A DNA stretch of 64,000 nt from CAVTLG01 sp963735495 (GCA_963735495.1 CAVTLG010000009.1:868001-932000); one strand, 5' to 3'; shown: positions 36,361-46,279, numbered from the stretch's first letter. Program-made: numbers and translations. The notes: generated by a model not told the origin, from the sequence alone.

Positions 36361-36396
36361 CCCCTTAACCGCCAACAACTGAGTTCACCTTGCGAG

Positions 36397-37353
36397 CTAG
36401 CTGGGAGGAGTCCAAACCTGTGCCTGTTGAAAGAGCGCGATAGTCTTCACATCGTTATTCCCAAGGGCGTTAATGCCTGTGCCGATAGTGCCGCTGGGGT
36501 CGGTCGCATCGCTCGCTGAGGTAACCAACTGATTATTAATCCAAAACTGGAACTGATTGTTTATGGCGATCACGGCCAGGGTATTCACCTGATCAAGACC
36601 TGTATGAATGGCGGAAGCATAGGTAGGTGATATCAATGGCACATCATTTCCGTTACCTGCACCAATGTGCCTGGTCACGACGTAGGTGCCATTGATGGCG
36701 ATATCAAATGTATAGTAATTGTTAGAGAGGAGGTGAAAAATCAGTCCTGCTTGCTCACCCTGGGTGATCTTCACCTGAACGGAGTAGGCCAGATTGGAAA
36801 AAACATGCGCACTGCCACTCCCATAATTGCAAGTATCAGAGCCAGTGGCTTGATTTTGATAGCCAGTGGGAAAAAAGCTGCAACCTGAAGAATTATCTAA
36901 AGAATCACCTGCCCAGTCACTCCCATGATTTGTTGAGGTAAGTGGATCATTGAGCACTTGGGCATAGTGCAAGCCCTCCGCGATCTGCCCAAGAATGTAG
37001 TCGGCCTCGCTGAGTGGAAGTGGACTGGCTTCAGTCTCCATGGTTGTCGCCAGATCGCCTCCATCGACATAATCTATCAGCATACAGATCTGATTATTTT
37101 GGATCGTCAGATCTTGCAAGCGCACAATATTTTTATGATCGAGTGCCTGGAGTACCTGTGCCTCACTCCAGAGAGCGTTTTCCAACTCCTCATTCAGGAG
37201 ATCAGATTGCACAATCTTAATACAGATTTGTTTGTTGAGGTATAGATGCCAGGCTTTATATACTTTGCCAAAGCTGCCCTCCCCTATAAAATCACCAAGC
37301 ATATAATTTCCGATAATGCCATTCGAATTACCGGTTTTGCTCGAATCAGTCAT
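36397..37353 (-). pseudogene. Chimera: Ser/Thr kinase N-lobe joined to a ConA-like extracellular domain
   Basis: Residues 15-131 are a Hanks-type kinase N-lobe: the Gly loop IGEGSFGKVYKA (23-34), Lys46 in ICIKIV, helix C Glu64, and the hinge LIDYVDGGDLA. The frame then passes from AEGLHYAQ directly to VLNDPLTSTNHGSDW (about residue 134). This starts a lectin-like ConA domain of the kind found outside the cell at the end of such kinases, running to the stop. The catalytic HRD loop, DFG, APE and transmembrane helix are all missing, so it cannot be a kinase as written. The join is in frame, consistent with one internal deletion. ATG 37353 has AGGAAGAGG 6 nt upstream. Confidence 0.72.
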
Positions 37354-37680
37354 TATTACCTCTTCCTGAGTGCTGCATACATGGTGATGGGAAGAGCTTT
37401 GTCTTATATCATCGCTATTTCCCCTGGCACCCTTCTTTACCAATGCGGACTCTAATATAGCGCAACTCCCAGCTATTTTCAATGGGTTTTACCTGATTGT
37501 ACAGAAGTAGGGACTGTATCTCGTAAGAGACGCGTCAGTCGCTTGTTCAGAGCGAACATTATGATGGGGGATCTCTACCTGTTCTCGATTTGCATCCAGG
37601 AGAGCCAGGCATGTGCAAATTTACAGCCTGTGAAAGAAGGTTCGCCTTGGCTACAGCTCAGAATTTCCCCCGAAAATCCC

Positions 37681-37729
37681 TTGACGGCACTTAATTTAAA
37701 TATTAAAATAAATAGTAAATTAAGTGCCG
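37681..37729 (+). promoter_or_regulatory. Promoter and operator of the ROK regulator gene
   Basis: TTGACG (37681-37686), a 17-bp spacer, then TAAAAT (37704-37709). CGGCACTTAATTTA (37685-37698) is inverted perfectly at 37716-37729 and overlaps the -35 and flanks the -10. AT-rich palindromes of this form are typical ROK-family operators, so self-repression is likely. Confidence 0.7.
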
Positions 37730-37753
37730 ATGCATGATTGCTCAGAGGAATCA

Positions 37754-39017
37754 ATGTTGCTATCTCCGAAACCAACCATCACAGACATCCGACGGATCAA
37801 TCGGTCCAGGGTTCTGCGGCGCATCTACCAGGACCGATCAGTGAGCCGACAGGAACTCAGCCTACTCACGGGCTTGAGTTCGGCGACGGTGACCAATGTC
37901 GTCGCCGAGTTCCTTCAGGAGGGAGTGGTAGTCGAGGCCGGAGTAGAGGAATCGCAGGGAGGACGACCCCGTTCCATTCTGACCATCAATCCTATTTATG
38001 GATACTTTCTCGGCGTGGAAATTGGTGAAACGCTCACGCGAATTGAACTTTTTGATCTGACCTTACGCAAACTAGGGGCCGCTGCCAGTCCTCTAACCCT
38101 GGGTAAGTCTGAACCAGAGCATCTGGTTCGAGCAGATTCACTCACAGATCAAAACGCTACTGGACGAAGGGGAGGTCACTCCAGAGAAGGTGATAAGGGT
38201 AGGCGTTGGCGTGAACGGCGTGGTCGAACTCACTGATCCGGTCTCCGTTGCACTCGATGGCAATGCAGACACGCACTGGGGGAGTGGTGAGGCGCAAGCT
38301 CCGGGTCTGTGGTTTCAAGTGAATATGATTATCCCTCGCCCGATCAATGGCATCAGTATTGATGCGGGCCCCAGTGCGGGAGACTTTCCGCGCGCGTACA
38401 TGGTGTTCGTGTCGCTCGATGGGTCGAACTGGGGGCACAGCATTGCCAGTGGAGATACCACCAGTCAGGGCAGCGGAGCCTATGTCACCGCAGGTCAGCA
38501 GATCAATATCTCCTTCCCAGTCCAGCAAGCGCGCTTTATCCGAGTCGTCGATCTTGGCAGTGCGGGGAACTGGTGGTCCCTCTACGAATTCAACGTCTAC
38601 GCCAAACCTGGTTCGACGCCGACCCCTCTGGATCGAACGGGCTGGAACGCCACGGCTTCGGCTTCCAATGCCGGAGAACCCCCCTCCAATGCGCTCGATG
38701 GCGTGTTCGCAACCCGCTGGTCGAGCGGTCAGCCTCAAAGTGCAGGTTTGAGCTTCCAGATCGATATGGGAAAAACGCAGAGTGTGGAGAGCATCGCTCT
38801 GGACTGTGGCTCAAGTGGCGGCGATTATCCGCGCGGCTATCAGGTCTTTGTCTCCGACGATGGCAATACGTGGGGGAGCCCGATTGCCAGTGGACAGGGC
38901 ACCAGTGGCTATACGTTGATCACCTTTGCCCCCCAATCGACGCGCTACATCAAGGTTGTGCTGACTGCTAACTCTGGCAGTTGGTGGTCCATTGATGAGT
39001 TCTACGCCTTTGCCTGA
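37754..39017 (+). pseudogene. Broken ROK regulator fused to two F5/8-type C (discoidin) domains
   Basis: The first part is a ROK-family regulator: HTH ITDIRRINRSRVLRRIYQDR to TGLSSATVTNVV, then GGRPRSILTINP and the ROK domain start YFLGVEIGETLTRIELFDL. A single extra base near 38129 shifts the frame. Past it the ROK domain resumes (QIKTLLDEGEVTPEKV, VGVGVNGVVE). At about 38232 it joins LTDPVSVALDGNADTHWGSG, which is the middle of a discoidin/CBM32 module, and a second complete module follows. Such modules belong to secreted glycosidases, so this is a 5' regulator end joined to a 3' secreted-enzyme end. ATG 37754 has AGAGGA upstream. No signal peptide is present. Confidence 0.75.
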
Positions 39018-39193
39018 GATCTGGGTGTGAAGCCTGACTCGGTATCGTTCGTCAGCAATAGGCGTGAGCGTGCAAGATAACGAGCAATCCAGATGAGGCA
39101 GAAAGGAGAGCCATTTCAGAAGGAGGCAAACGGCTGTGGCCTTTGAAGGTTCAGTTCCTCTCTTCTGGAATGGTTGCTTCGGTTCTGTATGCC

Positions 39194-40222
39194 CTACCCG
39201 TTGGGTAATATTTGTGTCTTCACGCCCTCGCCACGGCGTACCATATCCAGCGCCTTTGGAAAATCCTCAAGCGGGAGTGCCGTCGTGAGCATCGCCTGCG
39301 TGTCTATGACGCCTGCGCTAATGAGATCGAGCGCGGACCCAAAGGAGAAGAGCACCGCCATTGAACCAACGATAGTAATCTCATCATTATAAATGCGGAA
39401 CGGTGAAAGGGATATGCGTGCCTCGTGTGGTGCTACGCCGAACAGCAGTAACTTACCACCCCGTTTGACTGCTGCGAATGCGCCCTCAATGACCGTGGCA
39501 ATACCGGTGGCATCGATCACGCAATCGAAGCCGCGCGGCTCATCGGCCAGCGCCTGTGCGTTGGAGGTATATGTGCGGCTAACGCCAAGTTTCTCTGCGC
39601 GAGCCAGACGTTGCGTGTTTGGGTCGACGATAGCTATGCGTGAAGCTCCGCCACGCAGCGCGAGCTGTAACAGGAGCAGCCCCATTGTCCCCGCGCCCAG
39701 CAGCAAAAACGTATCGCCAGATCTGGGATTGAGCTTATGCATACCATGGACCGCACAGGATAGTGGCTCGATCAAAGCCGCCTCCTGCCACGAGATATGC
39801 GCGGGTAGCACATAGGCTTTGGCGGCGGGCACTGCCACATACTCCGCGAGTGCTCCACTCGTTGTGACGCCAAGCGCGGCGTAGTTGAGACAGAGGTTCT
39901 CGTGACCGCTACGGCATGAATCACACTGGCCGCAGTAGATATTTGGCTCGACCGCAACTCTGGTACCAACCACCATATTCGTCTTGCCGCTCGCTGTACT
40001 GTGCAGGATATTTTCGCCGACGGCAACAACCTCGCCGGAGAACTCGTGGCCGGGCACGATAGGATAGTGGGCCAGCGGAGATTCGCCATCGGCAATATGC
40101 AGATCTGTTCCGCAGATGCCGCAGGCACCTACGCGTATAACCAGTTCATCAGGCTGGGGCGTCGGATCGGGCACATTGCCAACGTGCCATTTGCCAGGAG
40201 CTTCAATGATCGCTGCGCGCAT
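39194..40222 (-). CDS. Zinc-dependent alcohol dehydrogenase (sorbitol/threonine DH-like)
   Basis: A 342-residue medium-chain dehydrogenase. Catalytic zinc ligands: Cys in GACGICGTDLH and the His-Glu of PGHEFSGEVV. Four Cys in CGQCDSCRSGHENLC form the structural zinc site. LLGAGTMGLLLLQLA begins the NAD fold. The closest groups are polyol and L-threonine dehydrogenases. The substrate is probably a sugar alcohol or related polyol, which fits the nearby carbohydrate genes. ATG 40222 has AAAGAGGGA upstream and is preferred over the frame start at 40276. Confidence 0.85.
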   Translation of the reverse strand: MRAAIIEAPGKWHVGNVPDPTPQPDELVIRVGACGICGTDLHIADGESPLAHYPIVPGHEFSGEVVAVGENILHSTASGKTNMVVGTRVAVEPNIYCGQCDSCRSGHENLCLNYAALGVTTSGALAEYVAVPAAKAYVLPAHISWQEAALIEPLSCAVHGMHKLNPRSGDTFLLLGAGTMGLLLLQLALRGGASRIAIVDPNTQRLARAEKLGVSRTYTSNAQALADEPRGFDCVIDATGIATVIEGAFAAVKRGGKLLLFGVAPHEARISLSPFRIYNDEITIVGSMAVLFSFGSALDLISAGVIDTQAMLTTALPLEDFPKALDMVRRGEGVKTQILPNG

Positions 40223-40306
40223 AATAGTTCCCTCTTTCCTCATGCGTCTGATAATGCTCTTGTTGACAACATACATCTGTGTTGAACGATTTGGTCCAAC
40301 AATTGC

Positions 40307-41866
40307 TTATGCTCGTGGTAGGTCGTACACTCGCTCAAATTTTTCAGTCAGATAGCGTACAAAGTACTGTGGGTCAGGAGCCGCGCCAGTTGCGCGTTGC
40401 ATCAGCTCTGCTGGTTGATAGATTGCTCCATATTGATGAATGTGCTCGTGGAGCCAGCTGCGTATGAAACTGCTATCCCCGGTAGCCAGACGCTCGTCAA
40501 AGTCGGGGAAGGTGCTGTGTAGCTTGTGGAAAATCTGCGCGGCGTAGAGGTTTCCCAACGTGTAGGTCGGGAAGTAGCCGAATTGTGAAGTCCAGTGCAC
40601 GTCTTGCAGGACGCCGTCGGTCTCGGTCGTCGGCTCAATGCCCAGGTACTCACGATACTTCGCATTCCACTGGCTCGGGAGACTCTCAATTGCCAGATCG
40701 CCATTGATCAGCGCCTTCTCCAGCTCAAAACGGATCAAGATATGCAAGTTGTACGTCACCTCGTCGGCGGTGACGCGGATCAGGCTCGGCTTGACGGTAT
40801 TGAGCGCGCGCACAAATGTTTCCTGCGCGACATGCTCAAAGGGAGCAGGGAAGATCTCGCGTAGGAGGGCGTACTGTCCCTGCCAGAAGGCCGGTGAGCG
40901 GCCTATGGCGTTTTCCCATAGACGCGACTGTGATTCGTGGATACCAAGCGAGGTCCCATTGGCCAGTACCGTGCGTGTCAATACTGGCGCGATCCCTTGT
41001 GCATATAAACCATGACCGCCTTCATGCATCACGGCCATCATCGCCAGGGGGAGATACTGTTCATCGTAGCGCACGGTGAGGCGTACGTCAAAAGGGGCAC
41101 CGAACGCGGTTGTGAAGGGATGTTGGGATTGCGATAACTGTCCACGCGAGAAGTCATAGCCCATACTGCGCAGTAGCTGTTCGCAGAGGGTCTGCTGTTG
41201 TTCCCGGGGAAAATCGCCGTTCAGACTGCTGGTATCGATCTTATGCCCGCTATCCTGAATGCGGCGCAGTATACTTGTGCTCGCAGTGCGCAGCGGGACA
41301 AATAATTGGTCAACTTTGCTTGCCGTCAGCCCTGGCTCGTACTCGTCCAGCAGCGCATCATAGCGCGTTTCAGTATAGCCGAGACGATCCGCAACTTCCC
41401 GTTGTAATGTGACTGTGCGTTTCAACAAAGGGGCAAAAAGGGCAAAATCGTTCTTTGCACGGGCATCGAGCCAGGCATCAAAGCTTGAGGAGCGCAGGCG
41501 TGAAAGCTCTTCAACCAGCTCGCGTGGCAATCTGGTGGCGTGATCATAGTCACGTCGTGTCTGGCGTAGGAGTGCGCGATCAGCCACACTGAAGCGTTGC
41601 TGTGTGCTCTCCTGCTCCAACTCGGTCAGCAGCGTATGCAATAGGGGCGCAGTCATGCGCTCATGGATGATGCTCTGCAACGTCGTAACCTGGTGCATAC
41701 GTACATCTCCTGCGCCGCGCGGCATCGCCGTCTGCTGGTCCCAGCCAGCTAGCCAGTGAAGTGCGGTCAGGTCCTCGATTGGATGCAGATACTCAAGCAG
41801 TGCACTGATGCGTGCGTTGCTGACAGTAAAACCTGGTGTCTCTGCCATATTCAATTCCGTTGCCAT
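40307..41866 (-). CDS. M32 carboxypeptidase (Taq type)
   Basis: A 519-residue cytoplasmic metallocarboxypeptidase. The zinc motif is HEGGHGLY, and the third ligand Glu is in LGIHESQSRLWENAIGR. DEVTYNLHILIRFELE and DVHWTSQFGYFPTYTLGN are family blocks. It removes C-terminal residues from peptides. ATG 41866 has AAGAAGAG upstream. No operon link is seen; an 84-bp gap separates it from the dehydrogenase on the same strand. Confidence 0.92.
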   Translation of the reverse strand: MATELNMAETPGFTVSNARISALLEYLHPIEDLTALHWLAGWDQQTAMPRGAGDVRMHQVTTLQSIIHERMTAPLLHTLLTELEQESTQQRFSVADRALLRQTRRDYDHATRLPRELVEELSRLRSSSFDAWLDARAKNDFALFAPLLKRTVTLQREVADRLGYTETRYDALLDEYEPGLTASKVDQLFVPLRTASTSILRRIQDSGHKIDTSSLNGDFPREQQQTLCEQLLRSMGYDFSRGQLSQSQHPFTTAFGAPFDVRLTVRYDEQYLPLAMMAVMHEGGHGLYAQGIAPVLTRTVLANGTSLGIHESQSRLWENAIGRSPAFWQGQYALLREIFPAPFEHVAQETFVRALNTVKPSLIRVTADEVTYNLHILIRFELEKALINGDLAIESLPSQWNAKYREYLGIEPTTETDGVLQDVHWTSQFGYFPTYTLGNLYAAQIFHKLHSTFPDFDERLATGDSSFIRSWLHEHIHQYGAIYQPAELMQRATGAAPDPQYFVRYLTEKFERVYDLPRA

Positions 41867-42055
41867 GAAACTCTTCTTATCTTTCTCATCAAATTTCGGC
41901 CTGTGGATACCCCTGCGCTTCACACATGGGGTCGCTGACGTACTACAATGTTCTCTCCTTGTTATATCCTATAGGACCCCTCTTTGCCAAATCCACGCCG
42001 TAGCATCCTATTCTCCGGCATGTCCTCGGACAGGAATACAATCCCTGCCACATTA

Positions 42056-42104
42056 CAGCAGTGTGCCGAAATCGTTCGCAAGGATCGATTTCGGCACACT
42101 GCTG
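42056..42104. terminator. 19-bp perfect hairpin after the GH78-like gene
   Basis: CAGCAGTGTGCCGAAATCG (42056-42074) pairs perfectly with 42086-42104 around an 11-nt loop, 73 nt beyond the GH78-like stop codon. No T-run follows on either strand. It may stop transcripts or protect their 3' ends. Confidence 0.6.
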
Positions 42105-42176
42105 GTTCTTGACTACTTCCGTTACTGGTGGCTAAATCAGGCTCCTATTTGACACCCAATAACAGCCTGGTGTATT

Positions 42177-45100
42177 TCACCCCTGCTTGCTGACGATCAG
42201 ATAGTTGCCTGCTGCCACGCCTTTCAAAGAGATGTACTGGCCGTCAGCAGAGGCACCAGTGATGCCGGGGATCGCATGAAACTTGCCATTGCTCCAGACC
42301 TGTTGATTGTTGACAAGGATGACAGTCTGGTGCCCAACGGTGGGGATGGCGATAGTGCCGCAGGTGCCGTGGGGGGCCTGCACCTGCATCACGAATTTCT
42401 GACTGCTCGTCTCCTGTCCCCACTTGACTACGAGTGGGCCATAGGGTGTCGGGGCCTGGCCTTCCGTCCAGGCAAGGGTGCCCGGGTGTGGCTCGATAAG
42501 CCAGGACCGGTAGCCGGGCGTCGTGGGCGCGATGCCAAGCACGTACTCGGAAAGTGCCGAGGTCGGGCCTGTGGACCAGCCATGAGCCATGCTCGTCCCG
42601 CTGCTGACCGATCCATCGGCATTCATGTACTCCCAGACGGTGCTCTGTGCATCACCGCTCAGCATCTGGCCCCACTCCGTCTCCAACAATTGAAATGCAT
42701 CGGCGGTATCGCCGGATTGGAAGCGTGCCCAGAGGTCATAGGAACCCATGAATGGCCCAATCAACTGCGTGTACCCCGCTGGAGCTGGTGAAGTCACATC
42801 CAACGCTCCATGCGCTGTCCAGAGACGTTTCATCGCCGTGAGAATGCTCGCAACCTTGTCTGTGGGCGCGATGCCGTAGAGCACAGCAAACGCGTTAGCA
42901 TCCTGCGAGATGTATCCCCGCTGTGTTGTGCTGATGTCGTAGACGCCTGTTTGCGCATTGAACAGGTACTGGTTGATGGCCGTCTTCAACGCCGCTGCTC
43001 GTGTACGATAGGTCGCAGCCATAGCGGGATGGCCTGTAGCGTCTGCCAGAAACGCCGCGTCAAGCAATGTGCGATAGTACAGGGCATTGTAGTACGTCTG
43101 CGCCCCCGTCTGCACGTCATAGTGCCAGTTTGCCCCGTCGCTGCCATCGGTGACGAAGAGACCCTGATCGTTCACCTGGGCGGCATTCCAGGCCAGTTCG
43201 CGCGCGACGGTTGGCCATTCCTGAACTTCAAAGGCGCGGTCTGCTGTATAGAGATAGTAATCGGCCATATTCACGACCCAGTACATCGAGTAGGAGGCGG
43301 AGTAAGACCCTACGGTCCCCGGTAACAGCCCACTCGTGTTCACCGCAGCACCCGGCACCTGCACACCCTCCACGAAGCCGCTTTGGAGTTGATAGCTGCC
43401 CAGGAGTTGTAGCGACCCCTTCATATACGCCGTGGCATCCGAGGAGTAATACAAACTCGGTCCGCTGACGCTCAGATCACCTTCCCAGACAGCACGGTCG
43501 CGCTTGGCACCATCCAGGATGACGGGGAGGGCATTGACGCCAGGAGCTTCCCAGGCAGCGAGTGCCGATGGCTGGCTCAGCGCATTCTGGTACAGGACCG
43601 CTCCGTTGGAAGCTGTGACAACCAGATTCTTGAAATCCGCCGCTTCTGTACTGTCCTCGCGAAAGCCTACTGTTCCGTTGGACAAACCTGCCAGCTTCGC
43701 CGGGAAACTATTCGCGTCAAACGACGCCACGCTCTGGCCGTTGATGGCGGTTGTGACGCTCGTGCCGCTCGTCGAGATCTGGATGTTGTACCACGTTCCC
43801 GGAGTGACGGTAAATGAAAGGGGCACATCGGCGATTTTGGTAGAGGTTCCTGCGTGCTGAACCAACTCTTGCAGCGTATTGGGAGTGCCAGATTGATCAT
43901 TTGACGCGTTCAAGATCAGCAGATAATTTGTCGTTGACGATTGTGCTCGTACGACCCAGCCTGACTGGAAATTGTCGATTCTCGTCTGGAAAGACATGCT
44001 ATAGTCCGTCCAATTGAGACCGCTGTTGAGGATGCCGGCATCGCCACCCTGGGCATTGAGTGCGCCGTTTTCGATGGCCCAGTAGCCTCCTGGAGTGTTC
44101 GGGCGCATCTGCATCAGGTTGAGGGTGTAGGCCCCATCGTACCAGAGGTTGTTCAGCGACTCATCGCTGGATACGAAATAGCCCTTGAAGGTATCCGGCG
44201 TTCCCTGGAAGGGTTCATAGTAGATGTGCGCAGATTTGAGGGTTACACTGCCGGGAGAGAGGAGACTCAGTTCCTCGTAGCGCTCGCCTCCCTGCACAAA
44301 ACGGTTCGTGATCGTGCCTGACTGTGTCACGGTGTAAATGTCATAGCGGTGTGGGTCGCCTGAACCAAAGGCTAGCCCGCCATCTCCGGTTGGCGAAATA
44401 TATTGTTGTGTCTCACTATAGCCAGTTTCTAACTGTGGATTGCCGGACGTCGCGGCCACCGCAAACTCTGGCAGGCCGCCAACATCCTTCCCATAATCCA
44501 GCACAAGTGAGGTCGAGGGTGAATAGTACGGGTACACCTCGTTGATCCGGGTGAATTGCCCATTGCCGATGTTCTGGTTAAGCGTTACGAAGATGCGCAC
44601 GTGCTGCGTCGTCACCGGCGCGGGAAAGAGATGCCCCACCTCAAGCGCGCTGTTGTCGGTGACACTCACCTGCGTCACCCATTGGCTCGTGCCATCGTCC
44701 CAGGTCTGGATCTGGAAATCAATCGGGACTCCATTCTTATCGAAGAGGAGTGTCAGCCCTGGCAGGGTGACAGGTGCGGGAGTCGAAACTTCCAGCCAAC
44801 TGTCTGTTGAGCCTTGCGTGGCGTCGTTCCAATAGGACACCGTATCACCATCGATGGCGTTGCCCGGAACAAAGGAGTCGCCAGATTCTGTCGCGCAGCA
44901 GGCGTGAAATGAGGAAGCCGTTGCTGTTGTCCCGACCGGCCAGCTATCTGAGCCGGCGTCATTCAGTCCCTCGCGGGTCCTGGTCATGACGGTTGTCTTG
45001 TGACTCCCCGGCTGGGCCAGTGCTTGCGCATTGGTCACATCCCCGGTTACATCCAGGACTTTAACCGGATAGACATCACGGCTTGTCGGAGCCTGGACGT

Positions 45101-45257
45101 ACTGCTGCCAATCGGGATTGTTGGGCCAGGGGTTCGTGCCGGAAACTGCTGCCTCTGAGTCCCGCTTGAATGGTCCAAATAGCATGCCTGCACAGATCAA
45201 GACAATCATCGCACAGGTTAAGACAATCATCGCAGAACGAAATAAACGTTTATTCAT
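42177..45257 (-). CDS. Secreted GH78-like alpha-L-rhamnosidase with inserted ConA-like domain
   Basis: A 1026-residue secreted protein with a signal peptide (SAMIVLTCAMIVLICAGMLF). A discoidin-like module (about 100-250) is followed by the GH78 beta domain, then a ConA/DUF1080-like insert (about 395-560) beginning AIENGALNAQGGDAG. The GH78 (alpha/alpha)6 barrel has DGAKRDRAVWEGDL and TVWEYMNADGSVSSGTSMAHGWSTGP, and a C-terminal beta domain ends the protein. The core D..R..R motif lacks the general-acid Glu seen in canonical rhamnosidases (DxxxRDER), so specificity or activity may differ. ATG 45257 has GGGAGAA upstream. LacI-type palindromes lie upstream. Confidence 0.82.
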   Translation of the reverse strand: MNKRLFRSAMIVLTCAMIVLICAGMLFGPFKRDSEAAVSGTNPWPNNPDWQQYVQAPTSRDVYPVKVLDVTGDVTNAQALAQPGSHKTTVMTRTREGLNDAGSDSWPVGTTATASSFHACCATESGDSFVPGNAIDGDTVSYWNDATQGSTDSWLEVSTPAPVTLPGLTLLFDKNGVPIDFQIQTWDDGTSQWVTQVSVTDNSALEVGHLFPAPVTTQHVRIFVTLNQNIGNGQFTRINEVYPYYSPSTSLVLDYGKDVGGLPEFAVAATSGNPQLETGYSETQQYISPTGDGGLAFGSGDPHRYDIYTVTQSGTITNRFVQGGERYEELSLLSPGSVTLKSAHIYYEPFQGTPDTFKGYFVSSDESLNNLWYDGAYTLNLMQMRPNTPGGYWAIENGALNAQGGDAGILNSGLNWTDYSMSFQTRIDNFQSGWVVRAQSSTTNYLLILNASNDQSGTPNTLQELVQHAGTSTKIADVPLSFTVTPGTWYNIQISTSGTSVTTAINGQSVASFDANSFPAKLAGLSNGTVGFREDSTEAADFKNLVVTASNGAVLYQNALSQPSALAAWEAPGVNALPVILDGAKRDRAVWEGDLSVSGPSLYYSSDATAYMKGSLQLLGSYQLQSGFVEGVQVPGAAVNTSGLLPGTVGSYSASYSMYWVVNMADYYLYTADRAFEVQEWPTVARELAWNAAQVNDQGLFVTDGSDGANWHYDVQTGAQTYYNALYYRTLLDAAFLADATGHPAMAATYRTRAAALKTAINQYLFNAQTGVYDISTTQRGYISQDANAFAVLYGIAPTDKVASILTAMKRLWTAHGALDVTSPAPAGYTQLIGPFMGSYDLWARFQSGDTADAFQLLETEWGQMLSGDAQSTVWEYMNADGSVSSGTSMAHGWSTGPTSALSEYVLGIAPTTPGYRSWLIEPHPGTLAWTEGQAPTPYGPLVVKWGQETSSQKFVMQVQAPHGTCGTIAIPTVGHQTVILVNNQQVWSNGKFHAIPGITGASADGQYISLKGVAAGNYLIVSKQG

Positions 45258-45352
45258 CTTAATAATTCTCCCTGCATCCTGCAAGAATGATCACGAATAG
45301 TTTCCACCACTCCTCATCGAAAGTCGCAGAAGCATTTTGACGTTAATCATAG

Positions 45353-45537
45353 GAACGAAAACGTTCTGAATGTTGTATCACATATGATAGATTTACCTTA
45401 TTATCGCGTCACCTCCTTCTCATTTTATTCCTCATTATTGTTTGAAACGTTTCAATTCAGGGGATAAAAAAATCTCTAACAAGCAACTCGGATCGAAGGT
45501 AATGCTGGTTTGCATGGATAGTGCGATTAAAACGTTT
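45353..45537. promoter_or_regulatory. LacI-type operator palindromes upstream of the GH78-like gene
   Basis: TTGAAACGTTTCAA (45442-45455) is a perfect 14-bp palindrome with the central CG of LacI-family operators. GAACGAAAACGTTC (45353-45366) is a second palindrome, and AAACGTTT recurs at 45530-45537. They lie 96-280 bp before the GH78-like start, so sugar-dependent repression is likely. No LacI gene is in the window. The remainder of this 300-bp spacer shows nothing else. Confidence 0.65.
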
Positions 45538-45556
45538 CGACTCGCAATAAGTATAG

Positions 45557-46279
45557 TTAGTCGTCGTCGTCTTTGTGACACTCCGCCCAGGCTAAAGCCA
45601 GAGCGGCTTCTTCCCTGTTGCCAGGGTCGAATTTCTCGCGTGGTTTCCCAAACGAGCTACGCGAAGAATGATGCCGAAACCTCATTCCCGTGGGCGGTGC
45701 CATAGCGCCAACTCCAGGGCCTAAGCCCAGATACTTTCGTCTGATGTTGATCGCTCCAACTCCATCTCGATGGTACTGCCACTTGCACTCTTTCTTTGTG
45801 CAGGTGAAGACCCGTCCGCTTGGGGAAGTCTTGCGCTTGTGCTCACAGACCGGGCAGGTCTTGGAAGTGGCATGCTCATCTTGCAATTCCACGCTCATCC
45901 CCAGCCTCTCAGCTTTATAGGTGAGCGTGTGGCGCACACTGCCAGCAGACCACTGGTGAATCTTCTGATTATTCTTGGAGCCAACATCCACGTGTTGCCT
46001 GAGATCTCGAACGTCGCCGATGACCACGGTTTGTACACCCTCTTCATACAGCGTAGAAATAAGTCGTGTTGTCTGCTTATGCTCGATATCCTTGATTTGA
46101 TGCTTGAGTTTGCTCAGTTGTTTTTGCTTTAGCTTGTAGGTCGCGATGGCTTCATACTGCGTTCCGGTCCAGTGAATGACCACAGTCTTGGGTTTTCCCC
46201 ATTTCCAGGGGAGTATGAGTGGAACATTTCCCCGTCCATTTGACAGACTTATCTCTGCGTTCTCAAGGGTGATGGCCGA
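45557..46279 (-). pseudogene. TnpB (IS605/IS1341 OrfB) remnant lacking the N-terminus
   Basis: The C-terminal two-thirds of a TnpB RNA-guided nuclease. VTVVIHWTG-like strands are followed by a coiled region (KLKQKQLSKLKHQIKDI), VVIGDVRDLRQ, the zinc finger CPVC...C..C (ATSKTCPVCEHK then FTCTKKECKW), and the last RuvC Asp in HRDGVGAINIRRKYLG. The frame is open only to a TAG at 46280-46282. It has no ATG upstream of a GTG at 46183, and the N-terminal domain is gone. No partner tnpA or clear left end is visible. It is a dead insertion-sequence relic between two secreted-glycosidase genes. Confidence 0.82.

Noticed and set aside
42056..42104. The 19-bp hairpin as an insertion-sequence end
   Set aside because: It is a closed stem-loop behind a gene with no transposase or direct repeats nearby.
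45557..46279. Active IS605-type transposon
   Set aside because: The N-terminus is missing, no tnpA is present and no clear ends were found.
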